This document shows, piece by piece, positions 1 through 9,203 of a stretch of 64,000 bases of DNA (positions are counted from its first letter, which is position 1; each line of letters opens with the position of its first letter). Where the stretch lies: positions 62,001-126,000 of the forward strand of contig NZ_JASJEV010000002.1 of NCBI RefSeq assembly GCF_030067675.1, written 5' to 3'. This DNA comes from Chelatococcus albus. GTDB taxonomy: Bacteria > Pseudomonadota > Alphaproteobacteria > Rhizobiales > Beijerinckiaceae. Under the pieces are notes generated by a model. That model ran no database searches and was not told the origin of the DNA. It was given only the letters and a program-made list of their open reading frames with translations. The position numbers and the translations under genes are program-made.

Positions 1-731
1 ATGCCCGGCCTGTCCGGCAGCGGCGCATTGCCGGCGGCGCGGCCGATGGCGTCGATGGCGGCGGCGTAGGACGCGCGGTAGCGGTCCGCGTCCTCCTGCG
101 TGCGGGCGCCCTCGCCCAGCATGTCGAAGGAATAGCGGTAGAGGCGGCCCGAGCCCGAGCGTGCGCGGGCGAGCGCCTCCTCGATGGTCTGCCCGAGGAC
201 GAAGTGGTTGCCCAGCACGCGCATGGCCTGGCGGGTCGCCGTGCGTACGGCGGGCAGACCGATGCGCTTGGCGAGCGCGCCCAGGATGCCCTCCGGCGTC
301 TCGCCCGGCTGGATGATGCGGGCGGTGACGCCGAGCGCCCAGGCGGAAGCAGACACGAGAAAGGCATCCGACTTCGCCTCGTGATGGGCGAAGTCGCCCT
401 GGCCCAGCTTGTCCTCGATGAGGCGGTCGGCGGTGGTGGCGTCGGGCACGCGCAGCAGGGCCTCCGCCAGCACCATGAGGGCGAGGCCCTCCTTGGTGGA
501 CAGCGAATATTCCCGCAACAGCTCCTCGACGCCGCCGAGGCCGCCCGCCTTGCCGCGGATCGCCTCGATCAGCCTGCGCGCCAGCCCATCGACGTTGGCC
601 TCGCGCTCCGGTGGCAGGGCAGCGCCGGCGAGCAGCTCGCGCGCAATTTCCGCATCGTCCTGCGCGTAAGGAGCTGAAAAGGGCAAGACTCTCTGCGGAG
701 CTGGGGCAAGGGTACGGGTGGCTTGCGGCAT
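1..731 (-). CDS. putA: Bifunctional proline dehydrogenase / L-glutamate gamma-semialdehyde dehydrogenase PutA (N-terminal part)
   Basis: PutA oxidises proline to glutamate in two steps, using FAD and then NAD. Only about 243 N-terminal residues are visible; the gene runs off the left edge. The translation from the ATG at 731 contains the helical segment EYSLSTKEGLALMVLAEALL followed by RVPDATTADRLIEDKLGQGD, which is characteristic of the arm and helical domain before the proline dehydrogenase barrel. There is no room for an N-terminal ribbon-helix-helix domain, so this PutA probably does not repress its own gene. A divergent Lrp/AsnC regulator starts about 140 bp away, which is the usual alphaproteobacterial putR-putA layout. 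The catalytic residues lie outside the window. Confidence 0.9.
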   Translation of the reverse strand, partial: MPQATRTLAPAPQRVLPFSAPYAQDDAEIARELLAGAALPPEREANVDGLARRLIEAIRGKAGGLGGVEELLREYSLSTKEGLALMVLAEALLRVPDATTADRLIEDKLGQGDFAHHEAKSDAFLVSASAWALGVTARIIQPGETPEGILGALAKRIGLPAVRTATRQAMRVLGNHFVLGQTIEEALARARSGSGRLYRYSFDMLGEGARTQEDADRYRASYAAAIDAIGRAAGNAPLPDRPG

Positions 732-873
732 CGGGCGCTTCCTCGCGGGCGTTCGTCGGGCATGTCCAGGAGATGTCCGCAGGATAGAGCGAGCTGCGCC
801 GTGTTTCGATGGATGTTTTGTTGGTTTCTCCGTATCATTCTCTATGAAATCGACATCTTGTAGTGATAACGCC
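732..873. promoter_or_regulatory. putA-putR divergent intergenic region
   Basis: This 142-bp region lies between the divergent starts of putA and the Lrp-type gene. It is clearly more AT-rich than its surroundings from about 795 to 870, as expected for promoters and an Lrp-family operator. I could not pick out a precise operator by eye. Confidence 0.5.
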
Positions 874-1329
874 ATGCTCGACCGCACCGATCGGCGCATC
901 CTCATGATCCTGCAGGAGGATGGCCGCATCGCGACGATCGACCTCGCCGAGCGCATCGGCTTGTCGCCCACGGCGACGAGCGAGCGGCTGAAACGGCTCA
1001 CGCGCGAGGGCTACGTCACCGGCTACGGGGCGCGGCTCGACCCCCACAAGCTTGGCCTCGGCCTCATGGTCTTCGTCGAGGTGTCGCTCGACAAGACGAC
1101 GCCCGACATCTTCGAGCGCTTCGCCGCGGCGGTGCGGCGGGCGCCGGAGGTGCTCGAATGCCACATGGTCGCCGGCGGCTTCGACTATCTCGTCAAGACG
1201 CGCGTCGCCGACATGGCCGCCTACCGCCGCTTCCTGGGCGAGGTGTTGCTGGCGCTGCCAGGTGTCACCGAGACGCGCACCTACGCCGTGATGGAGGAGG
1301 TGAAGAGGGACGGGCCGCTGCCGGTGTGA
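874..1329 (+). CDS. putR: Lrp/AsnC family regulator, probable proline-responsive activator of putA
   Basis: This 151-residue protein has the Lrp layout: an N-terminal winged helix-turn-helix (LDRTDRRILMILQEDGRI, with the recognition helix around LSPTATSERLKRL) and a C-terminal RAM effector-binding domain. The ATG at 874 places LDRTDRRIL at the very N terminus, as in most family members. An in-frame ATG at 844 is possible, but the sequence between the two looks non-coding and AT-rich. Its place directly opposite putA points to a PutR role, sensing proline and activating putA. That role comes from position and family, since a RAM domain alone does not reveal the ligand. Confidence 0.85.
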   Translation: MLDRTDRRILMILQEDGRIATIDLAERIGLSPTATSERLKRLTREGYVTGYGARLDPHKLGLGLMVFVEVSLDKTTPDIFERFAAAVRRAPEVLECHMVAGGFDYLVKTRVADMAAYRRFLGEVLLALPGVTETRTYAVMEEVKRDGPLPV

Positions 1330-1372
1330 GCCGGCGCCTCGCGTCCCGTCTCGCCCGCGCCGCCGGCCCGCG

Positions 1373-2149
1373 TCATTCGCGCACGCGGCGCGCCAGTTCG
1401 CCCGGCGTGAGGCCGAGCGCGCGCCGCATCATGGCGCCGAAGGCGCTGCGGCTCGCATAGCCGAGCGCCCGGGCCACGCGCGCCAGTGGCTCGCCGGCGG
1501 TGAGGCGCTCCACCGCCGCAAGGCGCACCTGCTCGCGGAAGGCAACGAAGCTCATGCCGGTCTCGCGGCGGAAGAGGCGGGCGAGCGTGCGCGGCGAGGC
1601 GCCGAGCCTCACCGCCCAATCCTCCAGCCGATCGGTCCGGCCCGGATCGACGATGAGCTCGCGGGCGAGCGCCACGAGCCGCGCATCGCGCGGCATCGGA
1701 ATGCGCAGGGGCGAGCGTTCCGCACGGGCGATTTCGCCGAGGATGAGCGCTGCAAGATGCCCGCCGCGGCCGGCCGGATCATAGTCGGCCGGTTCCTCGG
1801 TCGCGGCGAGGATCAACTCGCGAAGGAGCGGGCCGACGGAGATGATGGTGCAGTCCGCCGGCAGGCCGGGATGGGCGCCCTCCTCGATATAGAGCGTGCG
1901 CATGGCGAGCGGGCCGCGGATGTCCACCGCGTGCACCGTGCCCGCTGGCAGCCACACGGCGCGCCCCGGCGGCACGATCCAGGCGCTGGTGTCGGTCGTG
2001 ACGCGCATGACGCCGCTGATCGCGTGCAGGAGCTGGGCGCGGCCATGGCTGTGGGGCGCGATGTGGTGGTCTGCCGGGAAGGGCTTGGCCACCGCCGCCA
2101 CCGGGAGCGCGGTGGCGTGATGGTCCGCCGGATCAGCCCAGCGTTGCAC
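1373..2149 (-). CDS. AraC family transcriptional regulator with N-terminal cupin domain
   Basis: This 258-residue protein has an N-terminal cupin-like ligand-binding domain (HHIAPHSHGRAQLLHA, then PPGRAVWLPAGTVHAV) and a C-terminal pair of AraC helix-turn-helix motifs (RTLARLFRRETGMSF, RVARALGYASRSAF). The chosen start is a GTG at 2149 preceded by a strong AGGAGG ribosome-binding site. The open frame continues far upstream, but that part is antisense to the MFS gene and looks non-coding. The gene is divergent from the MFS transporter, so it probably controls that transporter. The inducer is unknown. Confidence 0.85.
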   Translation of the reverse strand: MQRWADPADHHATALPVAAVAKPFPADHHIAPHSHGRAQLLHAISGVMRVTTDTSAWIVPPGRAVWLPAGTVHAVDIRGPLAMRTLYIEEGAHPGLPADCTIISVGPLLRELILAATEEPADYDPAGRGGHLAALILGEIARAERSPLRIPMPRDARLVALARELIVDPGRTDRLEDWAVRLGASPRTLARLFRRETGMSFVAFREQVRLAAVERLTAGEPLARVARALGYASRSAFGAMMRRALGLTPGELARRVRE

Positions 2150-2269
2150 GGCGCCTGCCTCCTGTCCGAAATCCGACAACAAATGACAGGACGGCGAGGA
2201 TCGGTCGAGCCTAGCATCTGCCCCGTCGCGGCGCGGATGTGTCGCACGCCAACAGGCCTGAGGTCCGCC

Positions 2270-3457
2270 GTGAACAGCCCGCGCCCCATGGTCGGCTTCA
2301 TCAACGTCGCCCACTTCATCGACCATTTCGTGCTGCTGATCTTTCCCACGGCCGTGCTCGCCATGGGGTCGGAGCTCGGCGGCGACTACGGCGCGCGGCT
2401 CGCGCTCGCCACGGGCAGCTTCCTCGCCTTCGGCGTCCTGTCGCTGCCGGCCGGATGGCTCGGCGACCGGTGGAGCCGCCGCCACATGCTCGCCGTCTTC
2501 TTCCTGGGCACGGGGCTTGCCTGCATCGCGACGGGGCTCGCGCAGTCGCTCGCAGCGCTCGCCGCGGGCCTGACGATGATCGGCGTTTTCGCCGCCATCT
2601 ACCACCCGGTGGGCACGGCCATGCTGGTGGCCGCCACCGGCGCGAGCGGCCGCGCCATGGGGCTCAACGGTGTCTTCGGCAATCTCGGCGTGGCCTTCGC
2701 CGCGATGGTGACCGGCCTCCTGGCGCAGCTCTGGGGCTGGCGCGCGGCCTTCGTCGTGCCGGGCGTCGTCTCGCTCCTCGTCGGCCTCGCGTATCTCGTC
2801 TCGGTGCCCGCGGGAAGCGGCGAGGTACCGGTCGCCGCGCACAAGGCGCGGGCCCCCGCGCGCGGTGACGGTCTGCTGATCGCGCTTGCGCTCGCCGTGA
2901 CGGTGGCGGCCGGGGGCCTCACCTTCAACGGCGCCGTCATCGCCGTGCCGAAGCTCGTCGACGAGCGCCTGCCCGCGCTCGCGCCCCAAGCGGCCGCGGT
3001 CGGCGCCGTGGCTACCGCCATCTATCTCGCGGGCGCCCTGACGCAGCTCGTCGTCGGGCGGCTCGTGGAACGGGTAAACCTCGGGGCGATCTTCGTGGCG
3101 CTCGGGGTGATGCAGGCGCTTGGCCTTCTCGGCATCGCCGTCCTGCCGGGCGCCGCGGGCCTCGCCATGGCGGCCCTCGTGCTCGCCGCCGTCTACGGTC
3201 AGGTGGTGGTCAACGACATGATCATCGCCCGCGCCGTGCCGGACGCCTGGCGAGCCCGCGCCTACGCGGTGCGCTATGTGCTCGGCTTCACGTCCTCGAC
3301 GCTCGCGCTGCCGCTCATCGCCTGGCTGCACACGCCAGAGCGCGGCCTCGGCCCCGTCTTCGCCGTGCTCGCCCTGTTCGGCGCCGCGGTTGCGGCGGCG
3401 GCCTGCCTCTACCTGGGCGCAACCCGCAGGACAGCCCTCGTCCGGCCGGCTGAATGA
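2270..3457 (+). CDS. MFS transporter
   Basis: This integral membrane protein of about 395 residues has about 12 predicted hydrophobic segments and the MFS loop signature between helices 2 and 3 (GWLGDRWSRRHML). The N terminus (VGFINVAHFIDHFVLLIFPT) resembles the fosmidomycin-resistance-like branch, but the substrate cannot be read from the sequence. I chose the GTG at 2270 with AGG upstream; ATG at 2237 or 2288 are alternatives. It is divergent from the AraC-type gene, which suggests inducible efflux or uptake under that regulator. Confidence 0.85.
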   Translation: MNSPRPMVGFINVAHFIDHFVLLIFPTAVLAMGSELGGDYGARLALATGSFLAFGVLSLPAGWLGDRWSRRHMLAVFFLGTGLACIATGLAQSLAALAAGLTMIGVFAAIYHPVGTAMLVAATGASGRAMGLNGVFGNLGVAFAAMVTGLLAQLWGWRAAFVVPGVVSLLVGLAYLVSVPAGSGEVPVAAHKARAPARGDGLLIALALAVTVAAGGLTFNGAVIAVPKLVDERLPALAPQAAAVGAVATAIYLAGALTQLVVGRLVERVNLGAIFVALGVMQALGLLGIAVLPGAAGLAMAALVLAAVYGQVVVNDMIIARAVPDAWRARAYAVRYVLGFTSSTLALPLIAWLHTPERGLGPVFAVLALFGAAVAAAACLYLGATRRTALVRPAE

Positions 3458-3714
3458 CCATGCGCCGGCTCGCGGTGGCACGACCTTCCCCGTGGTTCGG
3501 ATGTCGTACAACGTCGGGGCCCGTGGTCACTTTTTCGGCATGATGCCCGTCGTCCGGGCGGGCGAGGGGGCGATCGCGCTTGACAGGTTGCGGAGCGAAC
3601 GCAGGATCGGCGCGGATCCCCTTGCGGCATGGGCCTTGCGTGCGACGCCGATCGGGGGATGCCCACAGCCGGGATGCGGCTGGGCTTCGCACTCGAACCT
3701 CGGAGTTTTGCGCG
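3458..3714 (+). promoter_or_regulatory. Upstream region of the ABC importer operon
   Basis: This is a 257-bp non-coding stretch between the MFS gene and the importer operon. It contains a perfect TTGACA hexamer at 3580-3585, a good -35 candidate. A convincing -10 element 17 bp downstream is lacking, so the promoter call is weak. Confidence 0.3.
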
Positions 3715-4788
3715 ATGATCACCGTCAGCACCAGCCGCCTGGCCACCAGGTCGCGCAGCGGCGGTGGCGGCCGACGAGCGCTCGTCGCCGTGCTCGCGGC
3801 GTTCGTCGGTCTCGTCACCCTGCCGGCTCTGGCGCAGACGCCGGTTCGCTTCACGCTCGACTGGCGCTTCGAGGGGCCGGCGGCGCCCTTCCTCGTCGCC
3901 GTCGACAGGGGCTATTTCAAGGACGAGGGGCTGGACGTCACCATCGACACGGGCAACGGCTCGCGCGAGGCCATCCCGCGCGTCGCCTCCGGCACCTATG
4001 ACATGGGCTTCGGCGATGTGAACTCGCTCGTGCGCTTCCGCGACGAGAACCCGGGCGTGGACGTCAAGGCGGTGATGATGGTCTACGACCGCCCGCCCTT
4101 CGCCATCGTCGGCCGCAAGAGCCGCGGCATCACCAACGACGTCGCGAGCCTGCAGGGCAAGAAATTCGGCGCGCCGACGGCGGATGCCGCCTTCGCCCAA
4201 TGGCCCATCTTCAAGGCGGTCAACAACATCGACGACAGGTCGATGAAGTTCGAGAACGTGGGCTTTCCCGTGCGCGAGCCCATGCTGGCCTCCGGCGAGG
4301 TGGACGCCATCTTCGGCTTCGCCATGTCCTCCTACATCAACCTCAAGTCACGCGGCGTGGCGGTGGACGATATCGTCATGCTGCTCATGGGCGACTACGG
4401 GGTCGAGCTCTACGGCAACGTCATCATGGTCTCGCCGAAGTTCCTCGCCGAGAAGCCGGAGGCGGTGAAGGGCTTCCTGCGCGCCCTGGTGAAGGGGTTC
4501 AAGGATACGGCCGCCAATCCCGCCGCCGCCGTGGACAGCGTCATCAGGCGCAACGACGTGGCGCGCAAGGATGTGGAGCTCGAACGCCTCACCATGAATC
4601 TCCAGCAGAACGTGCTGACCCCCTGGGTCAAGGAGAACGGTTTCGGCGGCATCGACAGGGACCGCTTCGCCAAGGCGATCGACCAGATCGGCCTCACCTT
4701 CACCTTCAAGCACAAGCCCAAGGTGGAGGACATCTTCGTCGAGGCCTACCTGCCGGCGAGGGCAGAACGCATGAGCGTGAGCCAGTAG
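3715..4788 (+). CDS. ABC transporter substrate-binding protein, NMT1/THI5-like (NitT/TauT type)
   Basis: This 357-residue periplasmic solute-binding protein begins with an Arg-rich n-region and a signal peptide ending in LVTLPALA just before QTPVRF. The mature part starts with VRFTLDWRFEGPAAPFLVAV and GYFKDEGLDVTID, typical of the SsuA/THI5/NMT1 fold that binds nitrate, sulfonates, pyrimidines or aromatic acids. An ATPase and a permease follow, then an acyl-CoA ligase, so a carboxylic acid is a reasonable ligand (inference). The family alone does not fix the substrate. Confidence 0.88.
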   Translation: MITVSTSRLATRSRSGGGGRRALVAVLAAFVGLVTLPALAQTPVRFTLDWRFEGPAAPFLVAVDRGYFKDEGLDVTIDTGNGSREAIPRVASGTYDMGFGDVNSLVRFRDENPGVDVKAVMMVYDRPPFAIVGRKSRGITNDVASLQGKKFGAPTADAAFAQWPIFKAVNNIDDRSMKFENVGFPVREPMLASGEVDAIFGFAMSSYINLKSRGVAVDDIVMLLMGDYGVELYGNVIMVSPKFLAEKPEAVKGFLRALVKGFKDTAANPAAAVDSVIRRNDVARKDVELERLTMNLQQNVLTPWVKENGFGGIDRDRFAKAIDQIGLTFTFKHKPKVEDIFVEAYLPARAERMSVSQ

Positions 4789-4852
4789 CGGACGGCGCGC
4801 CTTCGACCGTCCGGCATCTGCCGGCGGCCTTGTCCCGCATGCGGAGTAGTCC

Positions 4853-5638
4853 TTGCCTGCCTTCGTCGAACTGACCGACGTGACCCATGCCTATGGCGGC
4901 GACGGCGTGAGCGCCGTGGAGGGGCTCAGCCTCGCCGTCGGCGAGGGCGAGTTCGCCGCCGTCGTCGGCCCCTCGGGATGCGGCAAGTCCACGCTCATGA
5001 AGCTCGCGACGGGGCTGCAGTTTCCCCGGCGGGGAACGGTGAGGGTGGCGGGCGACGCCGTGCGCAAGCCGGTGAAGCTCGCCGGCATGGCGTTCCAGAA
5101 CCCGACGCTCCTGCCCTGGCGCACGACGCTCGACAATCTCCTTCTGCCGCTCGAGGTGGTGGAGCCGCACCGCAGCCGCCTGAAGCGCGAGCGCGACCGT
5201 TACGTCGCCCGCGCCGAGGCTCTGCTGGCGCAGGTCGGGCTGGCAGGCCAGGGACAGAAGTTTCCCTGGCAGCTCTCCGGCGGCATGCAGCAGCGCGCCT
5301 CCCTCTGCCGGGCGCTCATCCACGAGCCGCAGCTCCTCCTGCTCGACGAGCCCTTCGGCGCGCTCGACGCTTTCACGCGCGAGGAACTGTGGTGCGTCGT
5401 GCGCGACCTCGCGGCGGCGCGCGGCATGACCGTTCTGCTCGTCACCCACGACCTGCGCGAGGCGGTGTTCCTCGCCGACCGGGTCTTCTGCATGAGCGCG
5501 CGGCCGGGCCGCATCATTGCCGAGCGCGTGGTCGATCTGCCCCGTCCGCGCGATCTCGAGGTGACCTACACGCGCACCTTCATCGACCTCGTGCACGACC
5601 TGCGCGGGCGTATCGCGGAAGCGAGGCAGCCATCATGA
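4853..5638 (+). CDS. ABC transporter ATP-binding protein, NitT/TauT type
   Basis: This 261-residue nucleotide-binding subunit has Walker A GPSGCGKST, the Q-loop in MAFQNPTLLPWR, signature LSGGMQQR, Walker B LLLLDEPFGALD and the switch histidine in LLVTHDLREAV. It belongs to the SsuB/TauB branch. The start is a TTG at 4853 with GGAG about 8 nt upstream. Its stop overlaps the permease start as ATGA (5635-5638), so the two are translationally coupled. Confidence 0.9.
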   Translation: MPAFVELTDVTHAYGGDGVSAVEGLSLAVGEGEFAAVVGPSGCGKSTLMKLATGLQFPRRGTVRVAGDAVRKPVKLAGMAFQNPTLLPWRTTLDNLLLPLEVVEPHRSRLKRERDRYVARAEALLAQVGLAGQGQKFPWQLSGGMQQRASLCRALIHEPQLLLLDEPFGALDAFTREELWCVVRDLAAARGMTVLLVTHDLREAVFLADRVFCMSARPGRIIAERVVDLPRPRDLEVTYTRTFIDLVHDLRGRIAEARQPS

Positions 5639-6468
5639 GCGCCGATGCCGAACCACTTGCCGGAGCAGGCTCCCCGTCCGAGGACCCCGCCCGCGTGCGC
5701 GTCGCCGCGGCCCGGCGCGTCGCCGCGGCGCCGTGGCTCTTCACGCTCGGCTTCTTCACCGCATGGGAGATGATTTGCCGGCTTTTCAACGTGTCGAGCT
5801 ACGTGCTGCCCATGCCGTCGGCGATCGCGGCAGTCTTCGGCACCTATTGGTGGCCGCTCGTTTTCCACTCTTTCCACACGTTGTGGATGACGCTCGCGGG
5901 CTTTGTGCTGGCGATCCTCTTCGGGCTCGCACTCGGTCTTGCCGTCGGAGCGTCGCGCTTCCTCTACGCCGGGGTCTACCCGCTGCTCGTCGGCTTCAAC
6001 GCCATCCCGAAGGTGGCGGTGGTGCCCATCCTCGTCATCTGGTTCGGGGTGGGCTGGCTGCCTGCGGTGCTCACCGCCTTCATGATCTCCTTCTTCCCCA
6101 TCGTGGTGAACGTGGCCACGGGCCTCGCCACCATCGAGCCGGAGGTCGAGGACGTGCTGCGCGCGCTCGGCGCCTCGAAGCGCGACATCATGCTGAAGGT
6201 CGGGATCCCGCGGTCGCTGCCCTATTTCTTCGGCTCGCTGAAGGTCGCGATCACGCTCGCCTATGTCGGCTCGGTCATCGCCGAGTACAACGCGTCGAAG
6301 AACGGCATCGGCAACCTCATGGCCAGGGCGAGCGCCGACTTCAATGTGCCGCTGCTGTTTGCCGCCCTCATCGCGCTTGCGGTGCTCGGCGTTGCCATCT
6401 ACGCCATCATGGCGGCGATGGAGCGGCGCATGACCGGCTGGGCGAGCCGCTCGCAGTTCGCAGCCTGA
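5635..6468 (+). CDS. ABC transporter permease, NitT/TauT type
   Basis: This 277-residue inner-membrane subunit has about six transmembrane segments and the cytoplasmic EAA-type loop (EDVLRALGASKRDIMLKVGIP) that contacts the ATPase. It belongs to the SsuC/TauC branch. The start overlaps the ATPase stop by four bases. Together with the binding protein and the ATPase it makes a complete importer. Confidence 0.9.
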   Translation: MSADAEPLAGAGSPSEDPARVRVAAARRVAAAPWLFTLGFFTAWEMICRLFNVSSYVLPMPSAIAAVFGTYWWPLVFHSFHTLWMTLAGFVLAILFGLALGLAVGASRFLYAGVYPLLVGFNAIPKVAVVPILVIWFGVGWLPAVLTAFMISFFPIVVNVATGLATIEPEVEDVLRALGASKRDIMLKVGIPRSLPYFFGSLKVAITLAYVGSVIAEYNASKNGIGNLMARASADFNVPLLFAALIALAVLGVAIYAIMAAMERRMTGWASRSQFAA

Positions 6469-6621
6469 GGCGGCCCGGGCCCTTGCCTCCCTGCCGGTTC
6501 GCGACGGCGTTGCCGCTTCGCCCTCCGCCGCCCGCTTCGTCCCGGCCTCGCTTGCGGACGATTGCCGCCCCCGTCGGCAATTGCCTATAACCACGCCACG
6601 AATGGTTCGGGGAGGGACGCG

Positions 6622-8238
6622 ATGCTGCCGGAGATCCGCGACTATGACGCCCTCGTGGCGGCATTCGAATGGCGGATCCCTCCGCGCTACAACATCGGCG
6701 TCGACGTCTGCGATCGCTGGGCGGCGGCCGAGCCCGGGCGTCCGGCCATCCTCGAGGTCAATGCCGCAGGCGATGTCGAGCCCGTGACCTATGGCATGCT
6801 GCGCGAGGCCTCCGACCGCCTGGCGGCGGCGCTCAGGCGACGCGGCGTCGTGCGCGGGGATCGGGTCGCGATCCTCCTGCCGCAGTCGCGCCACGTGGCC
6901 ATCGCGCATATCGCCACCTACAAGCTCGGTGCCGTCGCTCTGCCGCTCGCCGCACTCTTCGGCGTCGACGCCCTGAGCTATCGCCTGCGCGACGCCGGGG
7001 CGAAGGCGCTTGTCACCAATGCGGCCGGGCTTGCCAAGCTGCGCGGCATCGAGGCGCCGCTGCCCGACCTCGCGCTCGTCGTCTCGGCGGACGGGGCGGA
7101 CGGCGATGCGCTCGGCTTCGACAGCATCATCGCCACGGAGGAGGCGGGTTTTCCAGCCGTCGACACCACCGCCGACGATCCGGCGATGATGATCTACACC
7201 TCCGGCACGACCGGGAACCCGAAGGGCGCCCTGCACGCCCACCGCGTGCTCCTCGGCCATCTGCCGGGCGTCGAGATGCCGCACGAGTTCCTGCCGCAGC
7301 CGGGCGACCGGCTGTGGACCCCGGCCGACTGGGCCTGGGCCGGCGGCCTTCTCAACATCCTCCTGCCGGGCCTCCACTTCGGCGTGCCCGTGGTGGCGAA
7401 GAAATTCGAGAAGTTCGATCCGGAGGAGGCCTTCGACCTGATGGCGCGCCTGAAGGTGCGCAACAGCTTCATCCCGCCGACGGCGCTCCGGATGCTGCGC
7501 TCGGTCCCCAACCCGCGCGGCCGCTACGATCTCGTGCTGCGCAGCGTCGGGTCGGGGGGCGAGGCGCTCGGCGAGGCGACCTTCGCCTGGGGGCGCGAGG
7601 CGCTGGGGCTTACCATCAACGAGTTCTACGGTCAGACGGAGTGCAACCTCGTGCTCTCCTCCTGCGCCGCCATCGGCGTGTCGCGGGCAGGGGCGATCGG
7701 CAAGGCTGTACCGGGCCACCGCGTCGGCGTCATCCGGCCGGACGGCTCGGCCTGTGCCCCGGGCGAGCTCGGCGAGATCGCCGTGCGCCGGCCGGACCCC
7801 GTGATGTTCCTCGGCTACTGGGGGCGGCCGGAGGCGACCCGCGACAAGTTCCGGGGCGACTGGATGCTGACCGGCGACCAGGGCACAATGGACGAGGATG
7901 GATACGTCCATTTCGTCGGCCGCGATGACGACGTCATCACCTCGGCCGGCTACCGCATCGGCCCGGGCGAGATCGAGGACTGCCTCATCAAGCATCCGGC
8001 CGTGGCGCTCGCCGCCGTGGTCGGCAAGCCCGATCCCGTGCGCACGGAGATCGTCAAGGCCTTCGTCGTGCCGAAGGAGGGCGTGGCGCCGTCAGAGGCG
8101 CTCGCCGCCGATATCCAGGCTTTCGTGCGCACGCGCCTCTCCGCCCACGAATATCCGCGCGAGATCGCCTTCCGCGAGGAACTGCCGCTGACGACGACGG
8201 GCAAGGTCATCCGCCGCCTCCTGCGCGCGGAGGCATAA
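6622..8238 (+). CDS. AMP-dependent acyl-CoA synthetase (ligase)
   Basis: This 538-residue enzyme of the ANL superfamily activates a carboxylate with ATP and CoA. Visible motifs are the P-loop YTSGTTGNPKG (about residue 192), NEFYGQTECN, the adenylation motif around WMLTGDQG, and the C-terminal lysine context TTTGKVIRR. The start ATG follows a strong GGGAGGGA site. It resembles medium-chain/aromatic-acid acyl-CoA synthetases. It lies 153 bp after the importer in the same direction, which suggests that an imported acid is trapped as a CoA thioester (inference). Confidence 0.88.
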   Translation: MLPEIRDYDALVAAFEWRIPPRYNIGVDVCDRWAAAEPGRPAILEVNAAGDVEPVTYGMLREASDRLAAALRRRGVVRGDRVAILLPQSRHVAIAHIATYKLGAVALPLAALFGVDALSYRLRDAGAKALVTNAAGLAKLRGIEAPLPDLALVVSADGADGDALGFDSIIATEEAGFPAVDTTADDPAMMIYTSGTTGNPKGALHAHRVLLGHLPGVEMPHEFLPQPGDRLWTPADWAWAGGLLNILLPGLHFGVPVVAKKFEKFDPEEAFDLMARLKVRNSFIPPTALRMLRSVPNPRGRYDLVLRSVGSGGEALGEATFAWGREALGLTINEFYGQTECNLVLSSCAAIGVSRAGAIGKAVPGHRVGVIRPDGSACAPGELGEIAVRRPDPVMFLGYWGRPEATRDKFRGDWMLTGDQGTMDEDGYVHFVGRDDDVITSAGYRIGPGEIEDCLIKHPAVALAAVVGKPDPVRTEIVKAFVVPKEGVAPSEALAADIQAFVRTRLSAHEYPREIAFREELPLTTTGKVIRRLLRAEA

Positions 8239-8273
8239 GGCCGCGCAAAGGGCGCGGGAGCCGCGCGGGCGTC

Positions 8274-9203
8274 TCAGGCCTTCTTGCCGTAGTAGTAGTT
8301 GGCCTGCCGGCCGAAGACGAGGCCGCGCAGGAGGCGGCGCATGGTCTCGGTCCTGCGCAGCGGCTCGATCGTGGCGCGCAGCAGCCGGTAAAGGGCGATC
8401 TTCGTCGCGTCCCAGGCGGGATGCGTGCCGGGTTTCGCTTGGGCCCAGCCGAAGCGGCGCAACAGGCCGTTGGCATAGAGGAGCGTGTTGAGCCGCTCCG
8501 CCCGGGGCGACTTCCAGGTGATCGCCATCGACACCGAATGGCCGTCGCCCGTCCGCACCCAGTGCGGCCACAGGTGCGGCACGAACAGGCCGTCTCCCGG
8601 CCCCATGCGGAAGACCTCGGCCCGCTCCTCCATCTTCGGATCGTAGGGGATGGTGCGGTGGCGCGCCGGCGACATTTCCAGCTCCTCGTCGGGCAGGATC
8701 GAGCCGTCGCGATTGTCGAAGATGTGGAAGGACTTCGGACCATGGATCTGGACGAAGAAGTTCTCCTCCGGGTCGAAGTGGAAGGGCGTCGTGGCGTTGG
8801 CCGAGGCGACGAAGACGAAGCCCTGGATGTCGTGGAAGCCGGCGGCGGCCGGGCTGTCGTGGCCGAGCCTGCGCGCGACGCCGGCGAGCGCCTCTTCGAG
8901 AAGCGCGCGGTAGGCCGGCTCGACCTCGACGCGCTTCAACACCATCCAGGCATTGCAGCTTTCGAGACGGCGCACGACGTCCTCCGGCGCCATGTCCAGC
9001 ATGCGGATGTCCTCGGGCCGCACGCCGGGTTCGAGGTCGCCGGCATTGTACTCGACCCGGTCGCGCGGCAGTTTCTGTGCGAGCCTGGCGAGCGCTTCGA
9101 GGGTGAACAGCGGGTGGCCGGCGAGGCCGTGGCGCGTGGCGAAGGGCTCGCGGGGAAACCGGCGGGCGAGATCGTCCTGGGATGCGGAAATGATGTCGGT
9201 CAT
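8274..9203 (-). CDS. JmjC/cupin-like 2-oxoglutarate-Fe(II) oxygenase-type protein
   Basis: This 309-residue protein has a cupin/JmjC-like core. TPFHFDPEENFFVQIHGPK provides an HxD pair at about H142/D144, and a distal histidine is plausible in PHLWPHWVRTGDGHS (about H214 or H222). This is the Fe(II) facial triad pattern of 2-oxoglutarate hydroxylases. The C terminus ends in a Tyr/Lys-rich tail. The ATG at 9203 follows GGGAGG and overlaps the upstream GNAT stop as ATGA, so the two proteins are co-translated. The substrate is unknown; protein or small-molecule hydroxylation are both possible. Confidence 0.78.
   Translation of the reverse strand: MTDIISASQDDLARRFPREPFATRHGLAGHPLFTLEALARLAQKLPRDRVEYNAGDLEPGVRPEDIRMLDMAPEDVVRRLESCNAWMVLKRVEVEPAYRALLEEALAGVARRLGHDSPAAAGFHDIQGFVFVASANATTPFHFDPEENFFVQIHGPKSFHIFDNRDGSILPDEELEMSPARHRTIPYDPKMEERAEVFRMGPGDGLFVPHLWPHWVRTGDGHSVSMAITWKSPRAERLNTLLYANGLLRRFGWAQAKPGTHPAWDATKIALYRLLRATIEPLRRTETMRRLLRGLVFGRQANYYYGKKA

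Noticed and set aside
2150-3511. Upstream extension of the AraC-type gene to a 712-residue protein on the minus strand
   Set aside because: It is antisense to the MFS gene, has low-complexity composition typical of GC-rich shadow frames, and a strong ribosome-binding site marks the real start at 2149.
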